Part shown: piece after piece, positions 34,828-43,933 of the stretch
How positions within the stretch are numbered: position 1 is the first letter of the stretch
Layout: each line of letters opens with the position of its first letter
NCBI RefSeq assembly: GCF_017873765.1
Contig: NZ_JAGGKP010000001.1
Coordinates: 992,001 to 1,056,000 of the forward strand
Direction of reading: 5' to 3'
DNA from: Paenibacillus sediminis
GTDB taxonomy: Bacteria; Bacillota; Bacilli; Paenibacillales; Paenibacillaceae
DNA: 64,000 bases
The notes under the pieces: model-generated
The model's database searches: none
The model's input: only the letters and a program-made list of their open reading frames with translations
What the model was told of the DNA's origin: nothing
Program-made: the position numbers and the translations under genes

Positions 34828-34989
34828 AAGAATCAACCCTTCTTCCTGATTATAATTAGAGACACAGCTTCGCAATCATTTCATCAACCATACTATGAAT
34901 ATGTATCTTTTGATCATAGAATTCGTGAATCAAACAACACTTTCCTTTATATGTAAATCATATTATGATGAAATTGGACTTGATCGACA

Positions 34990-35036
34990 AAAAAAAGACA
35001 AGCACAGCTTGTTCATTCAAGTTGTGCTTGTCTTTT
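34990..35036. terminator. Strong bidirectional-type terminator
   Basis: AAAGACAAGCACA and TGTGCTTGTCTTTT form a 13-bp stem with extra GCTTG/CAAG pairing inside. It lies 23 bp past the NlpC/P60 stop and ends that transcript. Confidence 0.85.
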
Positions 35037-35058
35037 CATGTGTCATTGTAAAAATCGA

Positions 35059-35532
35059 TTACAGTACGAGTTTCTTATAGGCTTCTGTAGTTAGCACTCT
35101 CTTGGCACCAATATATTTAGGAGCAAAATAAGTATTGCTAAGTGGCGTTATCGTAACTCCTTTAGAGGAGGATGCCTGTGCAAATTTACCATTACCCACA
35201 TAAATACCGACATGAGAGATGCCAAAACCTAAAGTGTTGAAGAATACTAAATCTCCCTTGCGAAGCTGAGATTTAGATACTGCCTGTCCCATATGAAATT
35301 GAGAAGCGGCCTGGTGAGGCAAGTTTACTCCAAACTTGCTGTAAACAAATTTGGTGAATCCAGAGCAGTCGAAACCGCTTTTGGATGCTCCTCCCCATAC
35401 ATATGGCGTTCCAATTACATTGTTAACAATGTTGTCTAGTTTAGAATCGGCAAATGCACTGCCCGCTCCTGTTGAGAGCATCATGACTAAACCTAATGCT
35501 GCTGCAGCTATTTTCTTCTTCAAATTAGACAA
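35059..35532 (-). CDS. Exported NlpC/P60 peptidoglycan endopeptidase under c-di-AMP riboswitch
   Basis: A 157-residue protein with a signal peptide (to about residue 29, TGAGSAFA) and a single NlpC/P60 domain: catalytic Cys in KSGFDCSGFTKFVYSKFG, His in ISHVGIYVGNGKF and a third polar residue near the SSSKG turn. It hydrolyses peptide cross-links in peptidoglycan (gamma-D-Glu-diamino acid bonds in this family). No SH3 or LysM wall-binding domain is present. The leader carries a c-di-AMP riboswitch, as expected for a cell-wall hydrolase controlled by ydaO/yuaA elements. Confidence 0.92.
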   Translation of the reverse strand: MSNLKKKIAAAALGLVMMLSTGAGSAFADSKLDNIVNNVIGTPYVWGGASKSGFDCSGFTKFVYSKFGVNLPHQAASQFHMGQAVSKSQLRKGDLVFFNTLGFGISHVGIYVGNGKFAQASSSKGVTITPLSNTYFAPKYIGAKRVLTTEAYKKLVL

Positions 35533-35542
35533 ACTCCTTCCT

Positions 35543-35680
35543 GTGCCTGCGAGGTTAGCTTAAGGATTCGGTTGAAGGTTCCCTATGATCCCTCCGTTGC
35601 AAGATCAATTCACCCATTGAGGTCGGGTCCCCCGCTTCTCGGTGCGAAGAATTCGGCTATTATTGTGTGTTGCACCTAAA
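35543..35680 (-). promoter_or_regulatory. Cyclic di-AMP riboswitch (ydaO-yuaA leader)
   Basis: On the minus strand upstream of the NlpC/P60 gene the conserved blocks of the ydaO/yuaA aptamer occur in order: AGCCGAATTCTTCG, GCGGGGGACCCGACC, GGGTGAATTGATC, TAGGGAACCTTCAACCGAAT and GCTAACCTCGCAGGCACAGG. When c-di-AMP is high, this off-switch lowers expression of wall hydrolases and ion transporters. The final block ends 20 bp before the ATG, so control of translation or termination close to the ribosome site is likely. Confidence 0.93.
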
Positions 35681-35970
35681 ACAAACGACTTTGAAACAAA
35701 AGATTTTGAAACTTCGTTACAGCAAAGATTACAAATTTGTTACTATGTAACTGATTACAATTTTAACAGCCTATTCGATAAAATTCAACTTTCGCTTCGC
35801 AAAATTCCCTAGAAAATCTTGTGTTTTACTAGGTTCAATAATGAATATCAGATCAATTAATCGTGGAATCAGGTTGATATAAGAAATATTGGACATATAA
35901 AATATGAAAAAATTGTTAACGATGAAGAGTATAAAAAAGAAAGGAGACGTGCTTTAGCACAACTCCTAAT

Positions 35971-36243
35971 GGTTAATTCAAATCCTTATCATATACGCTT
36001 TTTATTGTATCCGCGCTCGTTATGTATCGGCAGATAACGCTGGCGCAAGCCCGCTAATCGCCAATCGAACCACCATAGGCACTTGGGAGACGTTTGAGCT
36101 AGGAACGACTGCTGACGGGAAGAGGACACTGAAGTCGATGGCAAATAATCTATACGTATGTGCAGATGATACCGGGAACAGCCCACTCATTGCAAACCGA
36201 ACTACTGCCAGCGGATGGGAAACGTTCGAAATCATCCGGTGAT
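35971..36243 (+). pseudogene. Fascin-like beta-trefoil lectin domain remnant
   Basis: The frame with stop TGA at 36243 reads YVSADNAGASPLIANRTTIG, TWETFELGTTADGKRTLKSM and NNLYVCADDTGNSPLIANRT followed by ASGWETFEIIR. Two tandem repeats (Y-V-x-A-D-x-x-G-x-S-P-L-I-A-N-R-T and WETFE) mark a fascin-like beta-trefoil, a carbohydrate-binding domain found at the end of secreted glycosidases and lectins. The open frame starts only at a stop codon near 35968, with no ribosome site or signal peptide. It is the 3' end of a lost gene. The 280 bp between it and the riboswitch show nothing else. Confidence 0.75.
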
Positions 36244-36267
36244 AACCTCTAAAGCCAGTCTGCTCAA

Positions 36268-36304
36268 AATAAAAAATCCTAATCTTTTGATTAGGATTTT
36301 TTAT
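36268..36304. terminator. Bidirectional terminator
   Basis: AAAAAATCCTAATC, loop TTTT and GATTAGGATTTTTT form a perfect stem. It lies between the beta-trefoil remnant and the DUF6509-like gene and can serve both. Confidence 0.85.
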
Positions 36305-36312
36305 TCATTTGC

Positions 36313-36609
36313 TTACTCGGCCGCATCCGAAAGATGTTCTCTGCAAAAAGCTTCTACTGCTTCGATCTCATCTTCTTCAAGATCAAACTCAACGAATTTA
36401 TCGGTTGTTCTTTCGTGAATTTCGTATTTCACAATACCTGTCCGCGTTTCTTCATCGCCATATATAACTCTTAGATATAATCCATTTTCGGAAAATAATT
36501 CATCATCCTCATCGACTTCAATATCGAGAATGAATTCATAACGTTTACCAGAAATAATTCCAAAGGGATCTTTGATTAGTTCAACACTATAAGACTTGAT
36601 CGTTAACAT
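36313..36609 (-). CDS. DUF6509-like small acidic protein
   Basis: A 98-residue protein: MLTIKSYSVELIKDPFGIIS, GKRYEFILDIEVDEDDELFS and ENGLYLRVIYGDEE, with a final acidic helix (EFDLEEDEIEAVEAFCREHL). It resembles the DUF6509 proteins of Bacillales, function unknown. The frame is open three codons further (ATG 36618), but AAAAGG lies best before ATG 36609. It is monocistronic and soluble. Confidence 0.65.
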   Translation of the reverse strand: MLTIKSYSVELIKDPFGIISGKRYEFILDIEVDEDDELFSENGLYLRVIYGDEETRTGIVKYEIHERTTDKFVEFDLEEDEIEAVEAFCREHLSDAAE

Positions 36610-36677
36610 CCATTTCATCCTTTTCTAAGTAGTCACTGGGTCCATCTGTCCATTATACCTCAAATGGTCAACTAACA

Positions 36678-37871
36678 TTATTTTTGGAAATAAATCGTAT
36701 TTGCTATTCGTTCTAAAGCTTCTTCTAATATGGACTGTGGACATGCGAAATTAAGTCTCATAAATCCTTCTCCACTCCTCCCAAACATAGTGCCTCCATT
36801 AAGAAGCACTTTAGCTTCCTCTTTCACACTTCTTTCGAGTTTATCAAAGCTCTCTTCTACTTCTCGGAAATCAAGCCATGCCATATATGTCGCTTGTGGT
36901 TTGTGATATTTCACCTTTGGCATATGCTTCTTAACAAATTTGTTGATAAAATCGGCATTTGCATCCAAATAAGTCAGAAGCTGTTCCAACCATTCTTCTC
37001 CTTCCGGGGAGTATGCTGCTATAGTAGCCGTCAGCCCAAACAAATTCACGCCATGTATCGATGATTTCTTCAATTCTTCATCAAGCTTCGCTTTTATTTC
37101 AGGGTTTGGAATAATAATGTTAGATGCCTGCAAACCAGCTAAATTAAATGTTTTGCTTGGTGCCGTACAAATAATCGAATGATTTGCAAAGGATTCCCCT
37201 AGTAACGCGTAAGTCGTATGCTGATTTCCCGGTAACACAAGATCGCTATGAATCTCGTCTGAAACAACAATCACGTCGTTATCGTTACATATTTGCCCCA
37301 ATCTTTGAAGCTCTTCTGCACTCCATACCTTCCCTACCGGATTATGCGGATTACATAAGATAAGCAGCTTTGTGTCTGGGTCCTTCGCTTTTTGTTCCAA
37401 GTCCTCGAAGTCCATTTCATAAATCCCATTTTCATTTTTCAATGCGTTATTTGCTACAATTCGATTATTTTGTACGACTGTATTGGTGAATGGATGGTAC
37501 ACAGGCTGCTGAATAATGACTTTATCCCCTTCTTTGGTGAAAGCTCTTATGATAAAGTTCAGTGCTGGAACGACACCCGGCATCAAAGTAACCCATTCTG
37601 ACTGGATCTCCCATCCGTGTCTTTTCTTCATCCACCATTTCAATGCATCATAGTAATGATCGTTTGGAAAGCTATAACCATAGATTCCGTGCTCTACTCT
37701 TTCTTTCAATGCGTTAATAATCGGAGCAGCACATCTGAAGTCCATATCAGCAACCCAAAGCGGGAGTCCTCCCTCAGCATCAAAATCTATATGTCTTTTT
37801 AAATATGCCGGATCCCATTTCACAGAGCTCGTTCCACTTCGATCAATAACCTCGTTAAAATCATATTGCAT
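36678..37871 (-). CDS. MalY/PatB-type PLP C-S lyase
   Basis: A 397-residue fold-type I aminotransferase-like enzyme of the MalY/PatB group (pyridoxal phosphate): PLWVADMDF, GIYGYSFPN, NPHNPVGKVWSAEEL, DEIHSDL and the PLP-binding Lys in APSKTFNLAGL. These enzymes act as cystathionine beta-lyases or cysteine desulfhydrases that convert C-S compounds to thiol, pyruvate and ammonia. The start at 37871 follows GGGAGGAG at the right distance; the in-frame ATG at 37904 has none. It is monocistronic. Confidence 0.9.
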   Translation of the reverse strand: MQYDFNEVIDRSGTSSVKWDPAYLKRHIDFDAEGGLPLWVADMDFRCAAPIINALKERVEHGIYGYSFPNDHYYDALKWWMKKRHGWEIQSEWVTLMPGVVPALNFIIRAFTKEGDKVIIQQPVYHPFTNTVVQNNRIVANNALKNENGIYEMDFEDLEQKAKDPDTKLLILCNPHNPVGKVWSAEELQRLGQICNDNDVIVVSDEIHSDLVLPGNQHTTYALLGESFANHSIICTAPSKTFNLAGLQASNIIIPNPEIKAKLDEELKKSSIHGVNLFGLTATIAAYSPEGEEWLEQLLTYLDANADFINKFVKKHMPKVKYHKPQATYMAWLDFREVEESFDKLERSVKEEAKVLLNGGTMFGRSGEGFMRLNFACPQSILEEALERIANTIYFQK

Positions 37872-37910
37872 AATGATTCTCCTCCCCAATATTAAAGTTT
37901 CCATATAAAG

Positions 37911-37934
37911 AAGCCAGGGGTCTCCCCTAGCTTC
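37911..37934 (-). terminator. Weak terminator of the signal peptidase gene
   Basis: On the minus strand AAGCTAGGGG-AGA-CCCCTGGCTT pairs over 10 bp (one U-G) but is followed by only CTTTATA. Confidence 0.45.
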
Positions 37935-37949
37935 CGAGTATTTATCAAG

Positions 37950-38510
37950 TTAAGGAAACTTCTTAATACCCATAACATGATCGAGAGGAATATAACCGAT
38001 GTTTCTGCTGTCGTTGCTATTATTTCGGTTATCTCCCATGACAAATATGTGGTCTTTGGGAACAATCCATTTTTGATTCGAAACAAAATTCATCGTTTCT
38101 TTAAGATAAGGCTCTTGCAGCGCTACTCCATTTCGGTATACTTTATGATCCTTAAATTCCAAGACATCCCCTGGTTTCCCAATCACTCTTTTGACGTAAA
38201 AAGTATGGTCCTCTTTAGTGTTCTTCCCCATTATAAATTGAATTAACGGGTGCTCAATAACACTGTCCTTAAAAGAACGTTTTCGGTCGATACGACTATC
38301 GATCACGACAATATCACCATAATCAGGCTCTTTCGAAAAGGTATGTGATAATTTCGATACATAGATTCTCTCCTTATCATGTAAGGTCGGATCCATGGAA
38401 TGGCCATCAACCTTGTAAGGTTGGAAAACAAATATTCCGACGAATAAAGTGAGTATAAAGCCAATTCCAATAGAGCTAAGCCAAGTTCCTATCTCTTTTA
38501 ATACTTTCAT
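37950..38510 (-). CDS. Type I signal peptidase
   Basis: A 186-residue membrane-anchored peptidase with one N-terminal helix (WLSSIGIGFILTLFVGIFVF) and the S26 boxes: GHSMDPTL with nucleophile Ser, GDIVVID, FYVKRVIGKPGDVLEF with the general-base Lys, and VMGDNRNNSNDSRNIG. It removes signal peptides from secreted proteins outside the membrane. The ATG at 38510 is about 11 nt from GAGGT; an earlier in-frame ATG (38543) would add eleven residues. It resembles B. subtilis SipS/SipT, but a unique symbol is not assignable. Confidence 0.92.
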   Translation of the reverse strand: MKVLKEIGTWLSSIGIGFILTLFVGIFVFQPYKVDGHSMDPTLHDKERIYVSKLSHTFSKEPDYGDIVVIDSRIDRKRSFKDSVIEHPLIQFIMGKNTKEDHTFYVKRVIGKPGDVLEFKDHKVYRNGVALQEPYLKETMNFVSNQKWIVPKDHIFVMGDNRNNSNDSRNIGYIPLDHVMGIKKFP

Positions 38511-38752
38511 ACTGCACGTAACCTCTTTCCTTTTGATAAGCAAATTCTAGCACAAATTTTCCTAATCTACTAATTATCCTCAGTGGGTCTCAGCAACCTC
38601 CCCATTGTATCAAGTCACTGTTCACTGTATTTACTAATTAATTTCTCTCAACATTAGATAAATCGGATTCTTTAATTCCTTAATATATTTATTCGTGAAA
38701 TCACCTATTATTTCCTTTGTATGTAATGTATATTGAAGTACTATCGATCAAT

Positions 38753-38777
38753 AAAAAAGCCGCGATATGCGGCTTTT
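38753..38777 (-). terminator. Terminator of the L,D-transpeptidase gene
   Basis: AAAAGCCGC, loop GATAT and GCGGCTTTT form a perfect stem with a T-run on the minus strand, 6 bp past the stop at 38784. Confidence 0.85.
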
Positions 38778-38783
38778 ACACTC

Positions 38784-39665
38784 TTATCTTTCACTAGTCG
38801 AAATAATGATCTGATTCGTCTTGCTATCCCATTTTGCTTCATAACCCGTTAATACTGCTAAATTAGCCAATGGGAACATGACGGTTTGCCCTAAAAGTCG
38901 AGAACTCGTAATTTGGGCGGCTGTTCCATCAACCATGAGTACATTCGAAAGCGGCTTATGAGTTATTGTTCGATCTTCGGTTAATATAGTGATCAACTGG
39001 GTTTCATTGTTCCAATGAACTTCTTCTCCAAGCAAAACTACGATCTCTCTAAGAGGAACAAAGATGCGGTTATTTACACGAATAAGCGGATTACTTAATT
39101 TCGTAACCTTGCCGTCGATCACGATCTCCCCGTCAATAACCTGTGTTCCTATTTGATATCCATTTTTTTGTGCGATCTCATTAAACGATAAGCTTGATGA
39201 AGTTATGATGACGGTGGTGTTCATTTTCACTTTCGGAAAGAGCCAATGAATATCGTCGTTATGCATCCGTATGCAGCCGGCACTCACATATTTTCCGATT
39301 GATTTCTCATTATTATTACCATGGATCCCATAAGTTGTTCCTTCTGTACCATTGACTTCTAGACCTAACCAACGATCTCCAAGCGGATTGCGAGGGTCTC
39401 CTCCGGGTATCTTTTCTTTGTAGTAAGGTCTGTTTTTAATTTTGGTTACAATTTTGAATTTTCCTTCTGGGGTCAAGCTTTTCGTTTTTCCAGTAGCTAC
39501 AGGAAACTCCTTTACCAGCTCACCGTCTTGAAAGAAAGCTAGTTTATTCGTTTTTTTGTTCACAATAATCAAATCATTATTGGTTTCCTCCGCATTCGCT
39601 CTTTCTCCAAAGGGAATGACCCACATTAAAAGAAAAGCCAGTGTGAGTAAGACGCTTCGCTTCAT
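38784..39665 (-). CDS. Exported L,D-transpeptidase with C-terminal stalk domain
   Basis: A 293-residue protein: signal peptide (to about residue 25), an YkuD L,D-transpeptidase domain with HGNN and the catalytic SAGCIRMHNDD (His and Cys), and then a C-terminal copper-amine-oxidase N-terminal-like stalk (RIFVPLREIVVLLGEEVHWN and VMFPLANLAVLTGYEAKWD, about residues 200-290). It makes 3-3 peptidoglycan cross-links. The stalk is the same module seen on the GH18-type protein at 16347-17594, here at the C-terminus. Monocistronic. Confidence 0.9.
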   Translation of the reverse strand: MKRSVLLTLAFLLMWVIPFGERANAEETNNDLIIVNKKTNKLAFFQDGELVKEFPVATGKTKSLTPEGKFKIVTKIKNRPYYKEKIPGGDPRNPLGDRWLGLEVNGTEGTTYGIHGNNNEKSIGKYVSAGCIRMHNDDIHWLFPKVKMNTTVIITSSSLSFNEIAQKNGYQIGTQVIDGEIVIDGKVTKLSNPLIRVNNRIFVPLREIVVLLGEEVHWNNETQLITILTEDRTITHKPLSNVLMVDGTAAQITSSRLLGQTVMFPLANLAVLTGYEAKWDSKTNQIIISTSER

Positions 39666-39756
39666 ATGATGAACCAGTTCACAAACCTCCTCTCATGGTG
39701 CACTGATAATCAATATATTAAGGAACCGTCTGTCTTGATACATGGACTAAATATAG

Positions 39757-39797
39757 AAAAAAAGACCGCTGAACGGATTCAGCAATCCTTGGTCTAT
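39757..39797 (-). terminator. Terminator of the prp/VOC operon
   Basis: On the minus strand AGACC...GGTCT encloses GCTGAA-TCCG-TTCAGC and is followed by seven T, 20 bp past the VOC stop at 39817. Confidence 0.7.
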
Positions 39798-39816
39798 CCT
39801 TATTAAATGTTTATTA

Positions 39817-40224
39817 TTAGGACTTCATTTGAGGAGAATTCGGGGAGAGCTGCATGAACTCAATCCGATTGCCATCCGGATCTTTAACCCAGCATTGCCA
39901 ATTGTCATCTTTACCCCGAGAAGGTCCAGAATCAAGAGGGATTCCATGCTTATGCATATGTTCGGCAAGTTGCTTTATATCCTCAACTTCAAGACACAAA
40001 TGTGAAAATCCAATAGAATGCGGAGGTAAATCTGGTTTATGTTGTCCTCCGTAAAACAGCTCAATAAACTGCAAACCAGCTACTCTGATATAGACTATCC
40101 ATGGCTGACCTTCATCGTTCTCAATTTCAAAAGCTTTTGTAAATCCTAATACATCACAATAAAAGTGAAGTGATTTATCCATATCCGACACATCAAAAGC
40201 GACATGTCCTATCCCTCTAATCAC
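39817..40224 (-). CDS. VOC superfamily (glyoxalase-like) metalloenzyme
   Basis: A 135-residue two-module VOC protein: GIGHVAFDVSDMDKSLHFYCDVLGF, then LQFIELFYGG and HSIGFSHLCLEVEDIKQLAEH, ending DPDGNRIEFMQLSP. The His, Glu, His and Glu metal ligands occur at the expected places. A GTG at 40224, 6 nt after AAGGAGGG, is preferred over the open frame to 40254. It starts 30 bp after prpD and ends the operon, so it may act in propionyl-CoA metabolism, for instance as an epimerase or lactoylglutathione-type enzyme. Substrate unknown. Confidence 0.78.
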   Translation of the reverse strand: MIRGIGHVAFDVSDMDKSLHFYCDVLGFTKAFEIENDEGQPWIVYIRVAGLQFIELFYGGQHKPDLPPHSIGFSHLCLEVEDIKQLAEHMHKHGIPLDSGPSRGKDDNWQCWVKDPDGNRIEFMQLSPNSPQMKS

Positions 40225-40254
40225 TGCTATCCCTCCTTTTGATCCAACGACCAT

Positions 40255-41697
40255 TTAAATGGTCATCATATCTACAAATTGGTGTACTGGAGTCTTCTCC
40301 AGCTTCTGCTCATCTTGAAAGAGTTCCAATATACCCGTGACCTGCTTAGAAGGAAACCGTGTCTCTAAGTTCTGCTGAAACTTAGCTTCAAGGAGCGGAA
40401 TTCCTTCTGCTCGTCTTCGGCGATGCCCGATCGGATATTCCGTTTCAACTTTTTCCGTTGAGCTGCCGTCAGTGAAAAACACTTGAATCGCGTTTGCGAT
40501 AGACCGTTTACTTGGGTCAAGATAGTCTTGTGAATACCTAACGTCTTCTACCGTCTCCATTTTGTCTCTTAACTGATCGATACGCGGATCTCTTGCCGCA
40601 GCATCTTCATAATGATCCGCGTTCAAGTCACCATGGAGAAGACCAATAGCAACCATGTACTGAATGCAGTGGTCACGGTCTGCTGGATTATTGAGTGGCC
40701 CTTTCTTATCAATAATGCGAATGGCTGATTCATGTGTCGTAATGACGATTTTCTCGATTTCATCAAGCCTGTCTTTGACCTGAGAATATAGCTTCAATGC
40801 GCATTCAACAGCCGTTTGGCCATGGAATTCTGCAGGATAAGCGATTTTAAACAATACATTTTCCATGACGTAGGAGCCGTATGGTCTACCTAATCTGAAC
40901 TCATTTCCTTTGAAAAGTACACCGTAAAATCCCCATGTCTTTGCTGTCAGCGCCGATGGATACCCCATCTCGCCTTTCAACGCCATGAGCGCAAGTCTAA
41001 CCGCACGGCTCGTCGCATCCCCCGCCGCCCACGATTTACGCGAGCCAGTATTAGGGGCATGCCGGTAAGTTCGCAGAGCTTGACCGTCAATCCAAGCATT
41101 GGATATAGCGTTAATGATCTCATCCCTGCTGCCTCCGAGCAGTTTCGTTACGACTGCAGTCGAAGCTACCTTCACCAATACGACATGATCTAGACCAACA
41201 CGGTTGAAGCTATTCTCTAGTGCGATAATCCCTTGAATTTCATGTGCTTGAATCATCGCTGTAAGAACATCTCTTACTGTGAGTGGAGCTTTTCCTTCGG
41301 ACACGCGAACTCTGCATATATAATCAGCGACAGCCAGAATGCCGCCTAAATTATCCGATGGATGACCCCATTCCGCCGCCAACCATGTGTCATTATAATC
41401 AAGCCAGCGAATCATACTGCCGATGTTAAATGCAGCCGTAACAGGATCAAGTTGATAAGACGTTCCCGGTACTTTCGCACCGTTAGGCACAACCGTTCCA
41501 GGAACAATAGGTCCTAACAGCTTGGTGCACTCTGGATATCGCAATGCTAGAAATCCACAACCTAAAGTATCCATTAAACAGTACTTGGCGGTTTGATAGG
41601 CTTCCTCGCTCTCGATCTCAAATTGCAGGACATAGTCAGCAATATCAACGAGCACTTTATCGGGTTCTGGACGAACGTTACTGATATGTGAAGACAT
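40255..41697 (-). CDS. prpD: 2-methylcitrate dehydratase (MmgE/PrpD family)
   Basis: A 480-residue MmgE/PrpD family protein with [54 protein letters not shown] and [16 protein letters not shown]. It dehydrates 2-methylcitrate to 2-methyl-cis-aconitate in the methylcitrate cycle. Length fits PrpD (about 480). It follows the methylcitrate synthase gene by 31 bp; AGGGGG precedes the ATG. Together with prpB and prpC upstream, the functional call is firm. Confidence 0.9.
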   Translation of the reverse strand: MSSHISNVRPEPDKVLVDIADYVLQFEIESEEAYQTAKYCLMDTLGCGFLALRYPECTKLLGPIVPGTVVPNGAKVPGTSYQLDPVTAAFNIGSMIRWLDYNDTWLAAEWGHPSDNLGGILAVADYICRVRVSEGKAPLTVRDVLTAMIQAHEIQGIIALENSFNRVGLDHVVLVKVASTAVVTKLLGGSRDEIINAISNAWIDGQALRTYRHAPNTGSRKSWAAGDATSRAVRLALMALKGEMGYPSALTAKTWGFYGVLFKGNEFRLGRPYGSYVMENVLFKIAYPAEFHGQTAVECALKLYSQVKDRLDEIEKIVITTHESAIRIIDKKGPLNNPADRDHCIQYMVAIGLLHGDLNADHYEDAAARDPRIDQLRDKMETVEDVRYSQDYLDPSKRSIANAIQVFFTDGSSTEKVETEYPIGHRRRRAEGIPLLEAKFQQNLETRFPSKQVTGILELFQDEQKLEKTPVHQFVDMMTI

Positions 41698-41728
41698 TAT
41701 TTTTCCCCCTGTTCAAAGTAATGGATAG

Positions 41729-42850
41729 TCAGATCCTTTGCGACAACGGTATCCAGATGGTTGGTTCAGGACCAATATATTCGGCGCTTGGACGAATCAA
41801 TTTGTTGCTTGCCCGCTGCTCAATAATATGAGCTGCCCAGCCGCTAGTACGAGAAATGACGAAGATCGGGGTGAACATGAGCGTCGGAATGCCCATTAAA
41901 TGATATGCAGAAGCGCTATAGAAATCGAGATTCGGAAACAGCTTTTTCTCTTGCCACATGATGGTTTCAATGCTCTCCGATATATTGTACAGTTTCATTT
42001 GTCCAGCATCTTTGGAAAGCTCTCTTGACCAATTCTTTATGATGTCTGACCTTGGGTCGGATACAGAATAGACTCGATGTCCGAATCCCATAATCAACTT
42101 CTTCTCTATAAGCATATTTCGAATTCCCGCTTCGGCTTCTTCTGGCGTATCGAATTGCTCGATCAGCTCCATTGCCGCTTCATTAGCCCCTCCGTGCAGT
42201 GGGCCGCGCAACGTGCCAATACCAGCAGTAATTGCGGAATAGAAATCAGACAAAGTGGAGGCGGTAATGCGTGAAGCGAACGTAGATGCGTTAAATTCGT
42301 GCTCAGCGTATAAAATCAAAGAGACATCCATTGCCCTCTCATGCAGCCCGCTTGGCTTATACCCGTGAAGTAAATGGAGGAAATGACCTGCAACGCTCGC
42401 ATCATCTGTCTCAGTAGTAATTCGTGTTCCTGTGTTATGAAAGTGATACCAGTAGAGCAGCATCGAACCAAAGGATGCAATTAATCGATCGGCGATGTCC
42501 TGCTGTGTACGCTCCTGACCCTCCGATTCCATCGTGCCAAGCACAGAGCAACCTGTACGCAGCACATCCATGGGATGTGAATTCGAAGGAAGCTGCTCCA
42601 AAATGGCTCTAAGCGGCTCAGGTAAATGACGCAGCTTCTGTAATTTTTCCTTGTAATCTTCCAACTCTTTCGAATTAGGCAGTTTTCCGTAAATGAGTAA
42701 ATAAGCCGTTTCCTCGAAGCTCGCATACTGCGCTAAATCCGCAATCGAAAATCCGCGATAATTTAAACCTTTGCCTTCTTTACCGACAGTCGCAATGGCG
42801 GTCTGCCCTGCGACTATACCTGCTAAGCCTCCGGTTTTTTGTATAGCCAT
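41729..42850 (-). CDS. prpC: 2-methylcitrate synthase / citrate synthase
   Basis: A 373-residue citrate synthase family protein: [31 protein letters not shown] at the N-terminus, active-site His in [14 protein letters not shown], His in [16 protein letters not shown] and Asp in [17 protein letters not shown]. Its length and the neighbours prpB and prpD identify it as the methylcitrate synthase that joins propionyl-CoA and oxaloacetate. The gene overlaps prpB by 28 bp, and a GGAGG ribosome site lies in the prpB end. Confidence 0.9.
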   Translation of the reverse strand: MAIQKTGGLAGIVAGQTAIATVGKEGKGLNYRGFSIADLAQYASFEETAYLLIYGKLPNSKELEDYKEKLQKLRHLPEPLRAILEQLPSNSHPMDVLRTGCSVLGTMESEGQERTQQDIADRLIASFGSMLLYWYHFHNTGTRITTETDDASVAGHFLHLLHGYKPSGLHERAMDVSLILYAEHEFNASTFASRITASTLSDFYSAITAGIGTLRGPLHGGANEAAMELIEQFDTPEEAEAGIRNMLIEKKLIMGFGHRVYSVSDPRSDIIKNWSRELSKDAGQMKLYNISESIETIMWQEKKLFPNLDFYSASAYHLMGIPTLMFTPIFVISRTSGWAAHIIEQRASNKLIRPSAEYIGPEPTIWIPLSQRI

Positions 42851-43743
42851 TGATCTTCCTCCTGTTCTTTTGCAAACAGTTGATCCAGCTTTTTCTCATA
42901 ATCGTGATAATGCAAGAAATCATATAATTCCATCCGAGTCTGCATAAGATCGATGACATTTTGTTGCGTTCCTTCTGCACGAAGAGCGTGATAGACTTTG
43001 AGAGCTGCGGCGTTCATGGCGCGGAATGCTGAGAGAGGGTACAGCACTAGACTAACTCCTGCTTCTCTTAATTCGTCGATAGTGAACAGCGGGGTTTGGC
43101 CAAATTCCGTAATGTTCGCAAGGACTGGAACTTTAACAGCATCTGCAAACTGCTTATACTGATCCAGCTCATGAATAGCCTCTGCAAAAATCATATCCGC
43201 CCCAGCCTCTACGTAGGCAAAGGCCCTTTCTATAGAGGACTCCATCCCCTCGGAAGCTACCGCATCCGTTCGTGCCATAATGACAAAATTGGAATCGATT
43301 CTTGCGTCCACAGCTGATTTAATGCGATCCGTCATTTCATCGGTACTTACAATTGCTTTATTCGGCCTGTGTCCGCACCGTTTAGCCATCACTTGATCTT
43401 CAATGTGTACCCCTGCTGCTCCGGCTTTCTCCATTTGCTGAATGGTGCGAGCGATATTAAAAGCACTGCCGAACCCCGTATCTACGTCCACAAGCAGTGG
43501 CAGCGTTGAAGCGTTCGCAATCCTCCTTACATCCTCCAGAACGTCGTTTAAGGTCGTAATTCCAAGGTCCGGCAAACCATAGGAAGCATTTGCAACGCCT
43601 GCACCCGACAAATAAATAGCCCTGTAGCCCACACTTTCCGCCATAATGGCTGTGTATGCATTAATAGTTCCTACAACCTGAAGCGGCTTTTCCTCTGCAA
43701 CAGCTAAACGAAATGCAGTGCCAGGAGAACGATAACTACTCAT
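42823..43743 (-). CDS. prpB: 2-methylisocitrate lyase
   Basis: A 306-residue isocitrate lyase family TIM barrel with the PrpB catalytic motif [17 protein letters not shown] and HIEDQ for Mg2+ binding. It cleaves 2-methylisocitrate to pyruvate and succinate. It is first in the operon prpB-prpC-prpD-VOC, a different order from mmgD-mmgE-yqiQ in B. subtilis. AAAGGAG precedes the ATG. Upstream lies about 110 bp of promoter region; I did not find a confident promoter or sigma-E match. Confidence 0.93.
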   Translation of the reverse strand: MSSYRSPGTAFRLAVAEEKPLQVVGTINAYTAIMAESVGYRAIYLSGAGVANASYGLPDLGITTLNDVLEDVRRIANASTLPLLVDVDTGFGSAFNIARTIQQMEKAGAAGVHIEDQVMAKRCGHRPNKAIVSTDEMTDRIKSAVDARIDSNFVIMARTDAVASEGMESSIERAFAYVEAGADMIFAEAIHELDQYKQFADAVKVPVLANITEFGQTPLFTIDELREAGVSLVLYPLSAFRAMNAAALKVYHALRAEGTQQNVIDLMQTRMELYDFLHYHDYEKKLDQLFAKEQEEDQWLYKKPEA

Positions 43744-43853
43744 GGTAACACTCCTTTGATAGAATATAATGATTCAAACGATTACTCCTGCTAAAACACG
43801 ATATGACTTACGAGTAGGACATATTCCGATCTGTTCAATTCAAATGAAAACTG

Positions 43854-43894
43854 AAAAACCCTCTGCTTAAATGTGCATCTGGTTGCAGGGGGTT
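43854..43894 (-). terminator. Terminator of the acyl-CoA/Liv operon
   Basis: On the minus strand AACCCCCTGC and GCAGAGGGTT pair over 10 bp with one wobble and are followed by TTTCAGTTTTC. It separates the long acyl-CoA operon from prpB. Confidence 0.72.
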
Positions 43895-43933
43895 CTCTTC
43901 AGTAATTTATCATCAATATTTTCTTATCAGTCA

